DNA of 64,000 nt from Halogeometricum pallidum JCM 14848 (GTDB taxonomy: Archaea; Halobacteriota; Halobacteria; Halobacteriales; Haloferacaceae), in the NCBI RefSeq assembly GCF_000337095.1, contig NZ_AOIV01000011.1:170764-234763 (forward strand), written 5' to 3'. Shown piece by piece: positions 45,733 through 53,681 of this stretch. Under the pieces are notes generated by a model. That model saw only the letters and a list, made by a program, of their open reading frames with translations, had not been told where the DNA came from and searched no databases. Position 1 is the stretch's first letter. Each line of letters opens with the position of its first letter. Position numbers and translations under genes: made by a program.

Positions 45733-46053
45733 ATGAGAAAGAACACAGCGACACGGACCGTTATCCGCTTCGCAATCGTCATCGCGGTCGCAACGACGCT
45801 CACGTCAGGTATGGTTGGCGCCGTAGCGGGCGCAGAACATCAAAGCGGGGAGACAGAGAACGTCGAGGTTTGCCACGTTCCTGCAGGGAACCCCAGCAAT
45901 GCGCAATTGGTTACAGTTTCCGAGCGGGGATGGGAGAACGGCCACTCGAACCACGGAAATGATATCCGCATAGACGAGCATCGCTCGCACCATCCGGACC
46001 ACCACCATAGCGCGGAAACGATGTGTGAGCACCACGGGGAGCACGTCGCATAG
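45733..46053 (+). CDS. Exported His-rich small protein with a CHVPAGNP motif
   Basis: 106 residues from ATG 45733. A signal peptide (about residues 1-34) is followed by VEVCHVPAGNPSNAQLVTVS and ENGHSNHGND, which resemble a small secreted domain of bacteria that reads CHxPPGNPxNAHTITV and ends in a HGD-type motif. The C-terminus is His-rich (SHHPDHHHSAETMCEHHGEH), fitting zinc or copper binding outside the cell. The role is inferred from composition and neighbours. Confidence 0.7.
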   Translation: MRKNTATRTVIRFAIVIAVATTLTSGMVGAVAGAEHQSGETENVEVCHVPAGNPSNAQLVTVSERGWENGHSNHGNDIRIDEHRSHHPDHHHSAETMCEHHGEHVA

Positions 46054-46134
46054 GTACCCCGCTTTGCGAGAAACCGAGTGCCAGGAACCGAGCACAGCGA
46101 TGTATGCCGAGAGTTACCGTACGTTCTACGAACC

Positions 46135-46305
46135 ATGGTTCGGTGCGACATCTGTGATTCAGCGTGTGAAAGCGACGACGGGGTGCGAGAGTTCGTCTGC
46201 GAGCGCTGCGGGATCTCGTGCCACTGGCATTGTCCGGAGGAATACGACACCGATGTCTGCCCGAAGTGCGTCAGCGAGCCGGTGATTGGAGCGATCGAGT
46301 TTTAG
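46135..46305 (+). CDS. Small zinc-finger protein
   Basis: 56 residues from ATG 46135 (an in-frame start at 46078 is possible). Eight Cys/His ligands in RING/PHD-like order: CDICDSAC, FVCERCGISCHWHC and VCPKC. It probably binds two zinc ions. No DNA-binding element is visible; protein interaction is the usual role. It sits in the string of small metal-binding genes. Confidence 0.65.
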   Translation: MVRCDICDSACESDDGVREFVCERCGISCHWHCPEEYDTDVCPKCVSEPVIGAIEF

Positions 46306-46404
46306 TCGCTTCGTGTCACGCCTACACCGGGGATAGCCCGATGGCGGAGTATATGGACGGTCAGACGGCGAAATGCGTTTTTGACTCGAGCCCGTAGCGC
46401 AGAT

Positions 46405-46626
46405 ATGTCTACGACCATCGAGCGTCCCGACATCGACGAGGCCTGTGTGTACTGCGGGTCGCGTATCTTCGACCACGACCCGATCTGTGTGCGCGACTGT
46501 ACCGACGACTGCGGGTCACCGACGTACTTCTGCAACTTCGCGTGTCTCTCGACCTACGTGGACGAAAACGGCTTAATGACGGGCGACGCGTGCGAGTGGT
46601 CGCCCGACGAAAACGACTGCTGCTGA
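46405..46626 (+). CDS. Small TRASH/MYM-like zinc-finger protein
   Basis: 73 residues from ATG 46405. CVYCGSRIFDHDPICVRDC precedes YFCNFACLSTYVDENG, which has the FCxxxC-x-x-F/Y look of TRASH/YHS metal-binding fingers, and the C-terminus is NDCC. TRASH-like domains bind heavy metals in archaeal copper regulators, so this may be a metal sensor or carrier. No HTH is attached. Confidence 0.7.
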   Translation: MSTTIERPDIDEACVYCGSRIFDHDPICVRDCTDDCGSPTYFCNFACLSTYVDENGLMTGDACEWSPDENDCC

Positions 46627-46756
46627 GTGGACTCATCTCGGTGAATATACGGAACGACGTGTCCGCTGTCCATCTCTGTCGGGGGCCTTACTAGAGCGGT
46701 ACCGGCAGCCGCCCAACTTTATGCACTCCGTCGACGAATCTATCTAGTGGTTCATC

Positions 46757-47125
46757 ATGTCTACTGAGCGCACGTCCGACGGCCCACTCCGCATCGTCCT
46801 GATCGTCCTGGCGGTAATCGTCCTGTTCCCGCTATTGATGATGATGCTCGCGATGCCGATGATGGGGATGATGGGCTGGTGGTGGGGCGGTCGGATGGCC
46901 GGAGGCCTCTCGTCGCTGTGGGGCATCGAGATGATGCTCGTCTGGCTCGTCGTCCTCGTCGGCATCGGCTACCTCCTCTATCGCGGCCTCGTCGGCGGTT
47001 TCGGGTCGTCGCTGACCGGCGATAGGGCACTCGAAGAGCTCCGAGTAGCGTACGCTCGCGGTGATCTCTCCGAGGAAGAGTTCGAGGAACGTCGCGCGAA
47101 TCTCCGCCGCGAGGAGTCGCGGTAA
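46757..47125 (+). CDS. SHOCT-domain membrane protein (copy 2)
   Basis: 122 residues. First membrane segment IVLIVLAVIVLFPLLMMMLA, a Met/Trp-rich loop (MPMMGMMGWWWGG), second segment MMLVWLVVLVGIGYLLYRGL and the SHOCT end LEELRVAYARGDLSEEEFEE. It shares layout and C-terminus with the protein at 38983-39336, so the metal island carries two paralogues. Confidence 0.85.
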   Translation: MSTERTSDGPLRIVLIVLAVIVLFPLLMMMLAMPMMGMMGWWWGGRMAGGLSSLWGIEMMLVWLVVLVGIGYLLYRGLVGGFGSSLTGDRALEELRVAYARGDLSEEEFEERRANLRREESR

Positions 47126-47360
47126 GTCGCAGACGGGTCGCAAAAGAACAGCGGCGAAAATTCCGACGCGCTCGGCGCCGAGACGACAACTCTCTCAACT
47201 CCGGCACGAACACCAGCATGCTCGATGGCGTACCTTCCCGGAGCTAAATCGCGGCTCCGATAGACAGACGTTGCGGCGGTTGAGACGACGCCAGTGACGC
47301 TTCGTCGTCGGCACGGCGAACTGCAGGTGGTGATAGAAGAGCTCTGTCCGTTGTCTGTGT

Positions 47361-47610
47361 TCAGCCAGGCGGAGAGTTCTCAAAGCGGGCGGGTGTGACG
47401 TACTTAGAGGGGCACCCTACGCAGAGGAAGTCGTCCTCATCACCGTCCTTGCGGCAGGGACGAGTCTCGCCCTGAATCGAGTGAGAGGTTGATGGCGACA
47501 GTCTCGACTGAGAGGCGCTGACAGTTGCTGGGAACGCGGTACGCACGCGCCCCGTATCCAACACAGCCTCGGCAAATGATCAGCGACTGAAGATTGTAAT
47601 AGAGCCACGT
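47361..47610 (-). pseudogene. Possible broken Cys-rich small protein
   Basis: Two minus-strand frames join across a likely one-base shift near 47457: LIICRGCVGYGARAYRVPS upstream and CRKDGDEDDFLCVGCPSKYV then TPARFENSPPG downstream. The CRGC and CVGC pairs would make a zinc finger. This is by eye and uncertain. Confidence 0.3.
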
Positions 47611-47641
47611 GAGTGTCTTCCTCGTCTCTGGTTGGGGCGCG

Positions 47642-48102
47642 TTATTTTTTGGCGATATCGGCCCAGACCAGTCGGTGATCCGAGGCCGTTTGGATCTCAT
47701 CCGGGAGACCGCGTTTCCTCGCGTTGGGGTTCGGCCAGACTACCGACGACGAGCGTAACGAGAAGTCCGGTGAGGGAACACCCAATCAACCTGTGATCCA
47801 TCGCCGAAAACGGCCGTCGCTTCGGGGTTCCCGAGCCGTGCTCCACCGGGGCTCGTGGGCAGTCTCCGCGTGTTGAAATCCTCGTTTTCGATGAAGTACG
47901 TCGTCGCCGGATCGAGTGGACGATCGGTCTTCGGTCCAGCGTTCATATCGCCCATCAGGACATACGAGGCGTCCTCGTCCAGCCCTCCGTGGACTCCGCT
48001 GTCATCGTAGATATACCCGGCATCGTCGACGTAATCCGCGAAGAAGCGAATCTCATCGTGGTTCCAGCGGCCGTTGAAGTTGTTCGGGCCATCGAGCCAC
48101 CA
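47642..48102 (-). pseudogene. Truncated and frameshifted endonuclease/exonuclease/phosphatase-family gene
   Basis: The minus strand gives the C-terminal half of the family: WWLDGPNNFNGRWNHDEIRF, YVLMGDMNAGPKTDRPLDPA and VDWVFP. One base is then missing in a C-run (plus-strand GGG at 47773-47775), after which the true frame resumes as PSPDFSLRSSSVVWPNPNAR and ends ASDHRLVWADIAKK. The active-site motifs GDMNAGP and SDHR are present, but the N-terminal half is absent because a stop precedes WWLD. Confidence 0.75.
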
Positions 48103-48198
48103 TCAACGGTCTCGTTGACTACAAAACCGTGACACTCAGGGAGGCGTTCATCGGAGTCTCACGTCTTTGAGCGCGAGAAGGTTGCCACCGAGCGCGCG

Positions 48199-48498
48199 TT
48201 TCCGCTGTATGGACGAACTGCTTCGGACCCGGTCGTTGGTCAAGAGGCTATGCGCGGGTTTCCGCTGTATAGCGTGAGCGCTAGCTAGTGCAAGACGCAG
48301 TATGGATCAATCATATTAGATCGTCCTTTAACTTGAGGGGTTGTTTAAACACTATAATAATAAATCTTTCTGAGCTAGTACTAGCTTCGAGATAGGTTGT
48401 CGAGTTCGTCTTTACGACGTTTACAGCGGAAACACGCGCTGACTCTCGACCACTACAGCGGAAACGTGCGCTCGCATCTGCGTGCATTTCCGCTGTAT
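48199..48498. repeat. Origin-box repeat family A, upstream cluster (5 copies)
   Basis: TTTCCGCTGTAT occurs on the plus strand at 48199-48210, 48259-48270 and 48487-48498. One-mismatch inverted copies are at 48421-48432 and 48453-48464. Flanks are also shared (GCGCR before the core), giving a ~17-20 bp element. Copies on opposite strands enclose an AT-rich stretch, the usual layout of Orc1/Cdc6 binding boxes around an unwinding element. Confidence 0.8.
48300..48375. other. AT-rich candidate unwinding element
   Basis: A markedly AT-rich stretch (for example CACTATAATAATAAATC) lies between the plus- and minus-strand family A repeats, just upstream of the first orc1/cdc6 gene. This is where the duplex would open in an archaeal origin. 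Confidence 0.6.
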
Positions 48499-48593
48499 AA
48501 CCCCCTGAGATGGCCTAATTGCGTTGTTTATAGGCTTTTTCATCGGAAACTCGCTTGCGAACCTTTATGCTGGGCCGGAATCACGCCGGGTGT

Positions 48594-49823
48594 ATGAGTG
48601 GGGGCACGAACTACTTCGACTCGGTCGGATCTATCTTCTCAAACAAAGATCTCCTCCGAATCGAGACAGTTCCAGAATCCGATGACCGAATCATCGGTCG
48701 AGGCGACCAGCTATCTGAATTGGCGAGCGAACTTGGATCGGCTATCGAGGGTCAAAAACCGAACAACGTGTTCATCTTCGGCAAACCCGGCGTCGGGAAG
48801 TCGATGTGCGCGAAGTTCCTCGGGCGACAACTCGTTGAGCGGGGCGCTGCCAACGGCGTCAGCATCGGAGTTGCTTACGTAGACTGTATGCAGAACTCTT
48901 CGGAGACGCAGGTCGTCGTCCGGGCGGGCGAACTCGTCAACGACCCCGATGAGACTGACATCACCTTCCCTTCGGGAGGGGTTTCACGGTCACGCCTCTA
49001 CGACCGACTCTGGAACGCCTTTGACCAGTTCTACGACGTGGGCGTCATCATCCTCGACGAAATCGACAAGCTAGATTCCCCGAACGAGACACTGGGAACG
49101 CTCTCACGGGCCGGAGAATCCGAGAAACTCTCTGATTGTCACCTTGGAGTCGTCGGCATCAGCAACAAGGCTCGCTTCGAGAATCGACTGACCTCAGAGG
49201 TGCGGTCGAGCCTCACCCAGAACGAACTGGTGTTCCCACCTTACAACATCAACGAACTGTTCAACATACTCAAGGCCCGCCGCGATGCGTTCAATCCTGA
49301 CGTACTCCCCAGTGACGCACGGGCACTTGACGATATTTTCGCGACCGCCGCCAAGTTCGCCGCACAGGAGTACGGTGACGCGCGTCAGGCTATCGATATT
49401 CTCCGGAAGACTGGTGAGATAGCCGAACGTGAAGGTGCGGACGTACTGACCACCTCCCACGTCGAACGCGCCCTCGACAAAGCAGAGGAGGACAAACTCG
49501 TCAAGATGATGCAGACGCAACCGGTGCAGTCCCAATACGTGATGCAGTCGGTCGCACTCACTACCGACGATGCCGACCCGGGCGAGGACGTGAAGTCACA
49601 CGACGTTTACTCCAAGTACGAGCAAATCACTCAGTACGAGGATACGAATACGCTTTCGTGGCGACGTGTGCGCGACTTGCTCGACGAACTCGAAGACCTC
49701 GACGTGCTCGACCAGCGGCGCAAGGGTGCTGGGAAGGGGAAAGGGACGTACCGCTCCATCTATCTCGCGGATTCCCCGGAAACCGTTCTCCGTGCCTGTG
49801 AATCTGTCACCGACGGTGGGTGA
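48594..49823 (+). CDS. Orc1/Cdc6 replication initiator (first copy)
   Basis: 409 residues from ATG 48594, with TTTATG about 27 nt upstream as TATA box. AAA+ core: Walker A GKPGVGKS (63-70), Walker B VIILDEIDKL, sensor-1 region LGVVGISNKARFENRL and arginine-containing sensor-2 GDARQAIDILRKTGEIAERE. A C-terminal winged helix follows (VYSKYEQITQYEDTNTLSWR; RVRDLLDELEDLDVLDQRRK). It binds origin boxes and loads MCM. Family A repeats lie on both sides of the gene, so these are its likely binding sites. Confidence 0.95.
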   Translation: MSGGTNYFDSVGSIFSNKDLLRIETVPESDDRIIGRGDQLSELASELGSAIEGQKPNNVFIFGKPGVGKSMCAKFLGRQLVERGAANGVSIGVAYVDCMQNSSETQVVVRAGELVNDPDETDITFPSGGVSRSRLYDRLWNAFDQFYDVGVIILDEIDKLDSPNETLGTLSRAGESEKLSDCHLGVVGISNKARFENRLTSEVRSSLTQNELVFPPYNINELFNILKARRDAFNPDVLPSDARALDDIFATAAKFAAQEYGDARQAIDILRKTGEIAEREGADVLTTSHVERALDKAEEDKLVKMMQTQPVQSQYVMQSVALTTDDADPGEDVKSHDVYSKYEQITQYEDTNTLSWRRVRDLLDELEDLDVLDQRRKGAGKGKGTYRSIYLADSPETVLRACESVTDGG

Positions 49824-49835
49824 GCCAAGCGCACA

Positions 49836-49847
49836 TTTCCGCTGTAT
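49836..49847 (+). repeat. Origin-box repeat family A, downstream copy
   Basis: TTTCCGCTGTAT, flanked by AGCGCACA as in the upstream copies, lies 12 nt after the first initiator's stop codon. The gene is therefore bracketed by family A boxes. Confidence 0.75.
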
Positions 49848-50014
49848 AGCCCGCCCGAGAACGCTCGTGTGACTCAGATGCTGTCGACGGTATCGTAGAC
49901 GACGCGATACCCCGTCTCCATTCGTTCTTTCGTATTGAGGAGGATCTCTCGCGCGCGAACGTATCTCGACTTTGATTTGGTCTCGGTCTTCAGTCGGGGC
50001 TGAAAGACGGCGCT

Positions 50015-50826
50015 TTTACTGGAAATGGTGGTGTGGTGGCTGGCGATACTGGTCTCGGCAGTTCGTCGTCCCGAGTGAAAGTTGTTCTACTCACGATAGG
50101 AAATTAACAACGGGTGAACGGAATCTCGCTTCACGCCAGGTAACCGATCGGGAATGTCTGACGGATGTCAGACCCCACTATTTCCACTAATACGGTTACA
50201 TGACGAGAACCGGCGGCTACACCCATCCACTCTCCCCCCACCATTTCCAGTAAAACTAGCGACGAAGGTCTCCCGAACTCTCTCGTTATTTTCTTTCACT
50301 AGAACCAACCCCAACCGCAACCGTTCTCTAGCTCTCCTGCGGACTAGCTCGAACGCTATTGATATAAACTTTCCCCAAATTTAGAGTTCTCGCTCACGAG
50401 GTGGGTCTCTTTCGTGGTGCTTTACTGGAAATAGTGGGGAGGGGGTGTCCCACCGTTCTCAGTAACCGACCCCCTCCGCCGTCTGTCGGTTCGTATTCAA
50501 GCCGAGTATACTGGAAACGATGGTGTCTATAGTGTATATAAAGAACCGTTTACTGGAAATACTGGAACCCCATGGTTCGTTCTTTCGGAACCAACCACCT
50601 GGAGTCACCGCGAATTACTGGAAACGATGGGGTGGTTCGATCATTCGTGATCTGATGGCTTTACTGGAAATAGTGGGGTGAAGTTGTTCATCGAGAGTTG
50701 GATTATGGGATGTCTTTGCGATACCTCTCTCGACGCTCACCGATTAGACTGGAAGCGGTGGGGTCGATATCAATTAGTGGAAATCACACCCTACAGTGGT
50801 TATACTGGAAATAGCGGAAACGGTGG
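50015..50826. repeat. Origin-box repeat family B (about 11 copies)
   Basis: Consensus TTTACTGGAAATAGTGGGG. Plus-strand copies: 50015, 50421, 50507, 50549, 50614, 50660, 50745, 50773 (partial) and 50800, with a partial second unit at 50813. Minus-strand copies: 50173-50190 and 50236-50254. The ACTGGAAA core followed by a G-string matches the general form of haloarchaeal origin recognition boxes. Spacing is irregular (about 40-170 nt), unlike CRISPR. All lie upstream of the second orc1/cdc6 gene. Confidence 0.85.
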
Positions 50827-50868
50827 TCGAAACAGTTATCATTCCAGCCTGAATCAGTCGAGCACAAT

Positions 50869-52107
50869 ATGACTCCCCGATTCCAGCCCGACGATACGCT
50901 GTACAAACGTCGGAATACGCTCAAAGTCGAGTATGTACCAGACGACATCGTCGGGCGGGACAACGAAATCGAGGAGTACGAAGCGGCCCTACAGCCGATC
51001 ATCAACGGCGAATACCCCGACAACATCTTCATCTACGGGAAAACCGGCGTCGGAAAGACCGCCGTGACGAACTTCCTGCTGAACGAACTTCTAGAATCGG
51101 CGGAACATTTCGAGGTCGACCTCTCTGTCATCTCGCTCAACTGCGACGGTCTCAGCACGAGCTACCAGGCCGCGATTAGCCTGGTGAACAATCTTCGAGA
51201 ACCCGAACACCACATCGCCGAAACCGGCCATCCCCAATCCAAAGTCTATCGTCTGCTCTGGGACGAACTCAACAAGCTCTCTGGGACCGTGATCATCGTT
51301 CTCGACGAGATCGACCATATTACGGACGACACGTTCCTCTACCAGATCTCTCGTGCAGACAACAACGGATACATCGACAACATTCAACTCGGCCTCATCG
51401 GAATCAGCAACGATTCGACGTTCCGAGAACAACTCGACGCGAAGGTTCAATCGTCTCTGTGTGAGACCGAGATTTCGTTCCCGCCGTACGGCACGGAAGA
51501 GCTTCAAAAAGTCCTCGAACAGCGGGCAGAGATCGCGTTTCACCAGAGGGCGCTCGAAGCGGGCGTGATCCCGCTGTGTGCGGCCCTCGGTCGCCAGGAT
51601 GGTGGTGACGCCCGACGAGCGATTACGCTCCTTCGGAAGGCTGGCGATCTCGCACGTACGGAAAACGCGAATTCGGTTACGACCGACCACGTCGAACGTG
51701 CCCAGGAGAAACTCGAGGCGCAGCAGAGCATGGACATCATGCGCGACCTCACCGAACACGAGCAACTCACACTCTACGCGCTGACCACGCTCGCTGCAGA
51801 GAATGCGACACCGGCTCGGTCACGAATCGTCTACCAGCGCTACAAAGAACTCTGCGAGTTTCAAGGTCGGGATCCGCGTACCGCTCGGCGGATGCGCAGT
51901 TTCCTCTCTGATTTCGAGATTCTCAATCTAACGCTCTCGTACATGGAGCACCGTGGTCAGGACGGTGGAACGTACCGTGAACACGAACTCAACCGCGATA
52001 TCGCGACGGTCGTCGACGCGCTACAGACGATCATCAGCGAATTCGGTGCCCACCAAAGCATCATCGAGTACCTTCCCGACTCCGGCGAGGAGTTCACTGC
52101 GATGTAG
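50869..52107 (+). CDS. Orc1/Cdc6 replication initiator (second copy)
   Basis: 412 residues. Walker A GKTGVGKT (57-64), Walker B VIIVLDEIDHI, sensor-1 LGLIGISNDSTFREQL, sensor-2 GDARRAITLLRKAGDLART and a C-terminal winged helix (SRIVYQRYKELCEFQGRDPR; RRMRSFLSDFEILNLTLSYM). Sequence differs widely from the first copy, and its upstream boxes belong to a different family, so the two initiators probably use separate sites. A second origin, or one acquired by integration of a replicon, is implied. Confidence 0.95.
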   Translation: MTPRFQPDDTLYKRRNTLKVEYVPDDIVGRDNEIEEYEAALQPIINGEYPDNIFIYGKTGVGKTAVTNFLLNELLESAEHFEVDLSVISLNCDGLSTSYQAAISLVNNLREPEHHIAETGHPQSKVYRLLWDELNKLSGTVIIVLDEIDHITDDTFLYQISRADNNGYIDNIQLGLIGISNDSTFREQLDAKVQSSLCETEISFPPYGTEELQKVLEQRAEIAFHQRALEAGVIPLCAALGRQDGGDARRAITLLRKAGDLARTENANSVTTDHVERAQEKLEAQQSMDIMRDLTEHEQLTLYALTTLAAENATPARSRIVYQRYKELCEFQGRDPRTARRMRSFLSDFEILNLTLSYMEHRGQDGGTYREHELNRDIATVVDALQTIISEFGAHQSIIEYLPDSGEEFTAM

Positions 52108-52604
52108 CGATCCGGACTGAGGGATGGGCCGTTGTTGTCGGTGAGGGAGTCTCTGTCAGAACAGACATCCGGAGTCGTGCAACAACCACGACTGAAATGG
52201 TGTCCTGTGAACGCTTGGATTGAAACGTGGCATATCCTGCCGTGTCATTGTAAAGATATCAACCCGGCATACACAACCACTCTACGACAAACAAGATTAA
52301 ACGAGCCCTCGAAGCGCCTTTGGAGGCATATTTTGGTTCAAATAGAAGCGAACTAGCTTCGAAACACCATTACAACGTTCAAACGAGCGTAATCCACTAT
52401 TCAACCACGAGATATCTCTCCTCTTGATATCTATCTGTAGGCTTTGACCGGGTACATAGAACCGGTTCTACGGACGCATCTACGCTCTCGTCGGAGTGCT
52501 TATTAGCTCCGATGAAAACCGTGACGTATGCCTCGTAGTGACGACGCGGTTCTCCGACTGTCAGATAGGTCCAACCACAGCGTATCGCTCGGAGGGACTG
52601 TACG
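52108..52604. other. Intergenic region of about 0.5 kb
   Basis: No gene seen. AT-richer sequence lies at 52250-52400. GGAGGGACTG about 10 nt before the ATG at 52605 resembles a ribosome binding site for glucose dehydrogenase. I found no origin-type repeats in it. Confidence 0.5.
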
Positions 52605-53681
52605 ATGAAGGCTATCGCTGTCGAACGAGGGAGTTCCCGACCGACGCTTCTCGATGTTTCTGAACCGGACCCCGATGCGGGAGAGGCCCTCCTCCGAACA
52701 CTCCGCGTCGGCATCGACGGCACCGATCACGAGGTCGTTCGCGGCAACCACGGGGGCTACCCGGTGGGAGACGACTATCAGATTCTCGGTCACGAGGCCG
52801 TCGCGGCCGTCGAAGATCCGAACGGCACCGGTTTGGAATCGGGACAGCTCGTCGTGCCGACGGTCCGCCGTCCGTCCACTGAGACGGAGAGTAACGAATA
52901 CTTCGAGCGCGGCGAACCGGATATGGCCCCCGACGGCGCCTACGTCGAACGTGGAATCGTCGGCGCGCACGGTTACATGTCGGAGTTCTTCGTGAGTCCG
53001 CCCGAGTTTCTCGTCCCCGTTCCCGATTCGTACGCGGAACACGGGTTTCTCGTCGAACCGATCTCGAACTCCGAGAAGGCGTTCGAGCACGCGTTCGCCG
53101 CCCGGTCCGCGTTCGAGTGGACGCCCGAGAGCGCTCTCGTCCTCGGCAACGGACCGCTCGGGTTGCTCACGCTCGCCATGCTGGAGACGGACTCCTCGCC
53201 GTTCGAACGGAACTACTGTCTCGGCCGGCGGGACAGGCCCGACCCCTCCATCGACATCATCGAGCGACTCGGCAGTACCTACGTCGACTCCCGCGAGACG
53301 CCCGTTGACGGGGTGGCCGAGGCGTTCGAGCCGATGGATTTCGTCTACGAGGCGACGGGCTACGCCAAGCACGCCTTCCAGACCGTCGACGCCCTCGCGC
53401 CGAACGGCGTCGGCGCCCTCCTCGGCATCCCGAACGACTGGGCGTTCGAGGTGGACGGTGGACGACTCCACCGCGAACTCGTCTTGGAGAACAAGGCGCT
53501 GTTCGGCAGCGTCAACTCCAACGTCGGGCAGTACGAGGCCGCGAGGGACCGACTCGCCGAACTCCCCGACTGGTTCCTCGACGCGTTCGTCACCGGCGTC
53601 TACGCGCCCGACGAGGCCGAATCGGCCTTCGAGGCGAGCGACGACGCGATAAAGACGGTCATCGAGTTCGACACGCCGTGA
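52605..53681 (+). CDS. gdh: Glucose 1-dehydrogenase (zinc, medium-chain)
   Basis: 358 residues closely matching the haloarchaeal enzyme: LRTLRVGIDGTDHEVVRGNH, ILGHEAVAAVEDPNG, VVPTVRRPSTETES, MAPDGAYVERGIVGAHGYMS, VEPISNSEKAFEHA and ALVLGNGPLGLLTLAML (nucleotide motif GNGPLG). Catalytic zinc ligands in the IDGTD, GHEAV and VEPIS segments are present. It oxidises glucose, or another aldose, with NAD(P)+ as the first step of the semi-phosphorylative Entner-Doudoroff path. The MFS gene overlaps its stop, so sugar uptake and oxidation are coupled. Confidence 0.95.
   Translation: MKAIAVERGSSRPTLLDVSEPDPDAGEALLRTLRVGIDGTDHEVVRGNHGGYPVGDDYQILGHEAVAAVEDPNGTGLESGQLVVPTVRRPSTETESNEYFERGEPDMAPDGAYVERGIVGAHGYMSEFFVSPPEFLVPVPDSYAEHGFLVEPISNSEKAFEHAFAARSAFEWTPESALVLGNGPLGLLTLAMLETDSSPFERNYCLGRRDRPDPSIDIIERLGSTYVDSRETPVDGVAEAFEPMDFVYEATGYAKHAFQTVDALAPNGVGALLGIPNDWAFEVDGGRLHRELVLENKALFGSVNSNVGQYEAARDRLAELPDWFLDAFVTGVYAPDEAESAFEASDDAIKTVIEFDTP

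Larger units (their letters stand above)
47126..48198. other. Gene debris between the metal island and the origin
   Basis: No intact gene. From left to right: unrecognised sequence to 47360, a possible broken Cys-rich minus-strand frame (47361-47610), a broken endonuclease/exonuclease/phosphatase gene (47642-48102), then unrecognised sequence up to the first origin-type repeat. Confidence 0.55.
49824..50868. other. Intergenic origin region between the two initiator genes
   Basis: About 1 kb without a gene. It starts with one family A repeat and then carries about eleven family B repeats up to the start of the second orc1/cdc6 gene, with AT-rich stretches near 50355-50385 and 50521-50545. Confidence 0.75.

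Noticed and set aside
50015-50826. CRISPR array
   Set aside because: Repeats are only ~19 bp, imperfect, occur on both strands and are irregularly spaced; no cas genes. They fit origin boxes.
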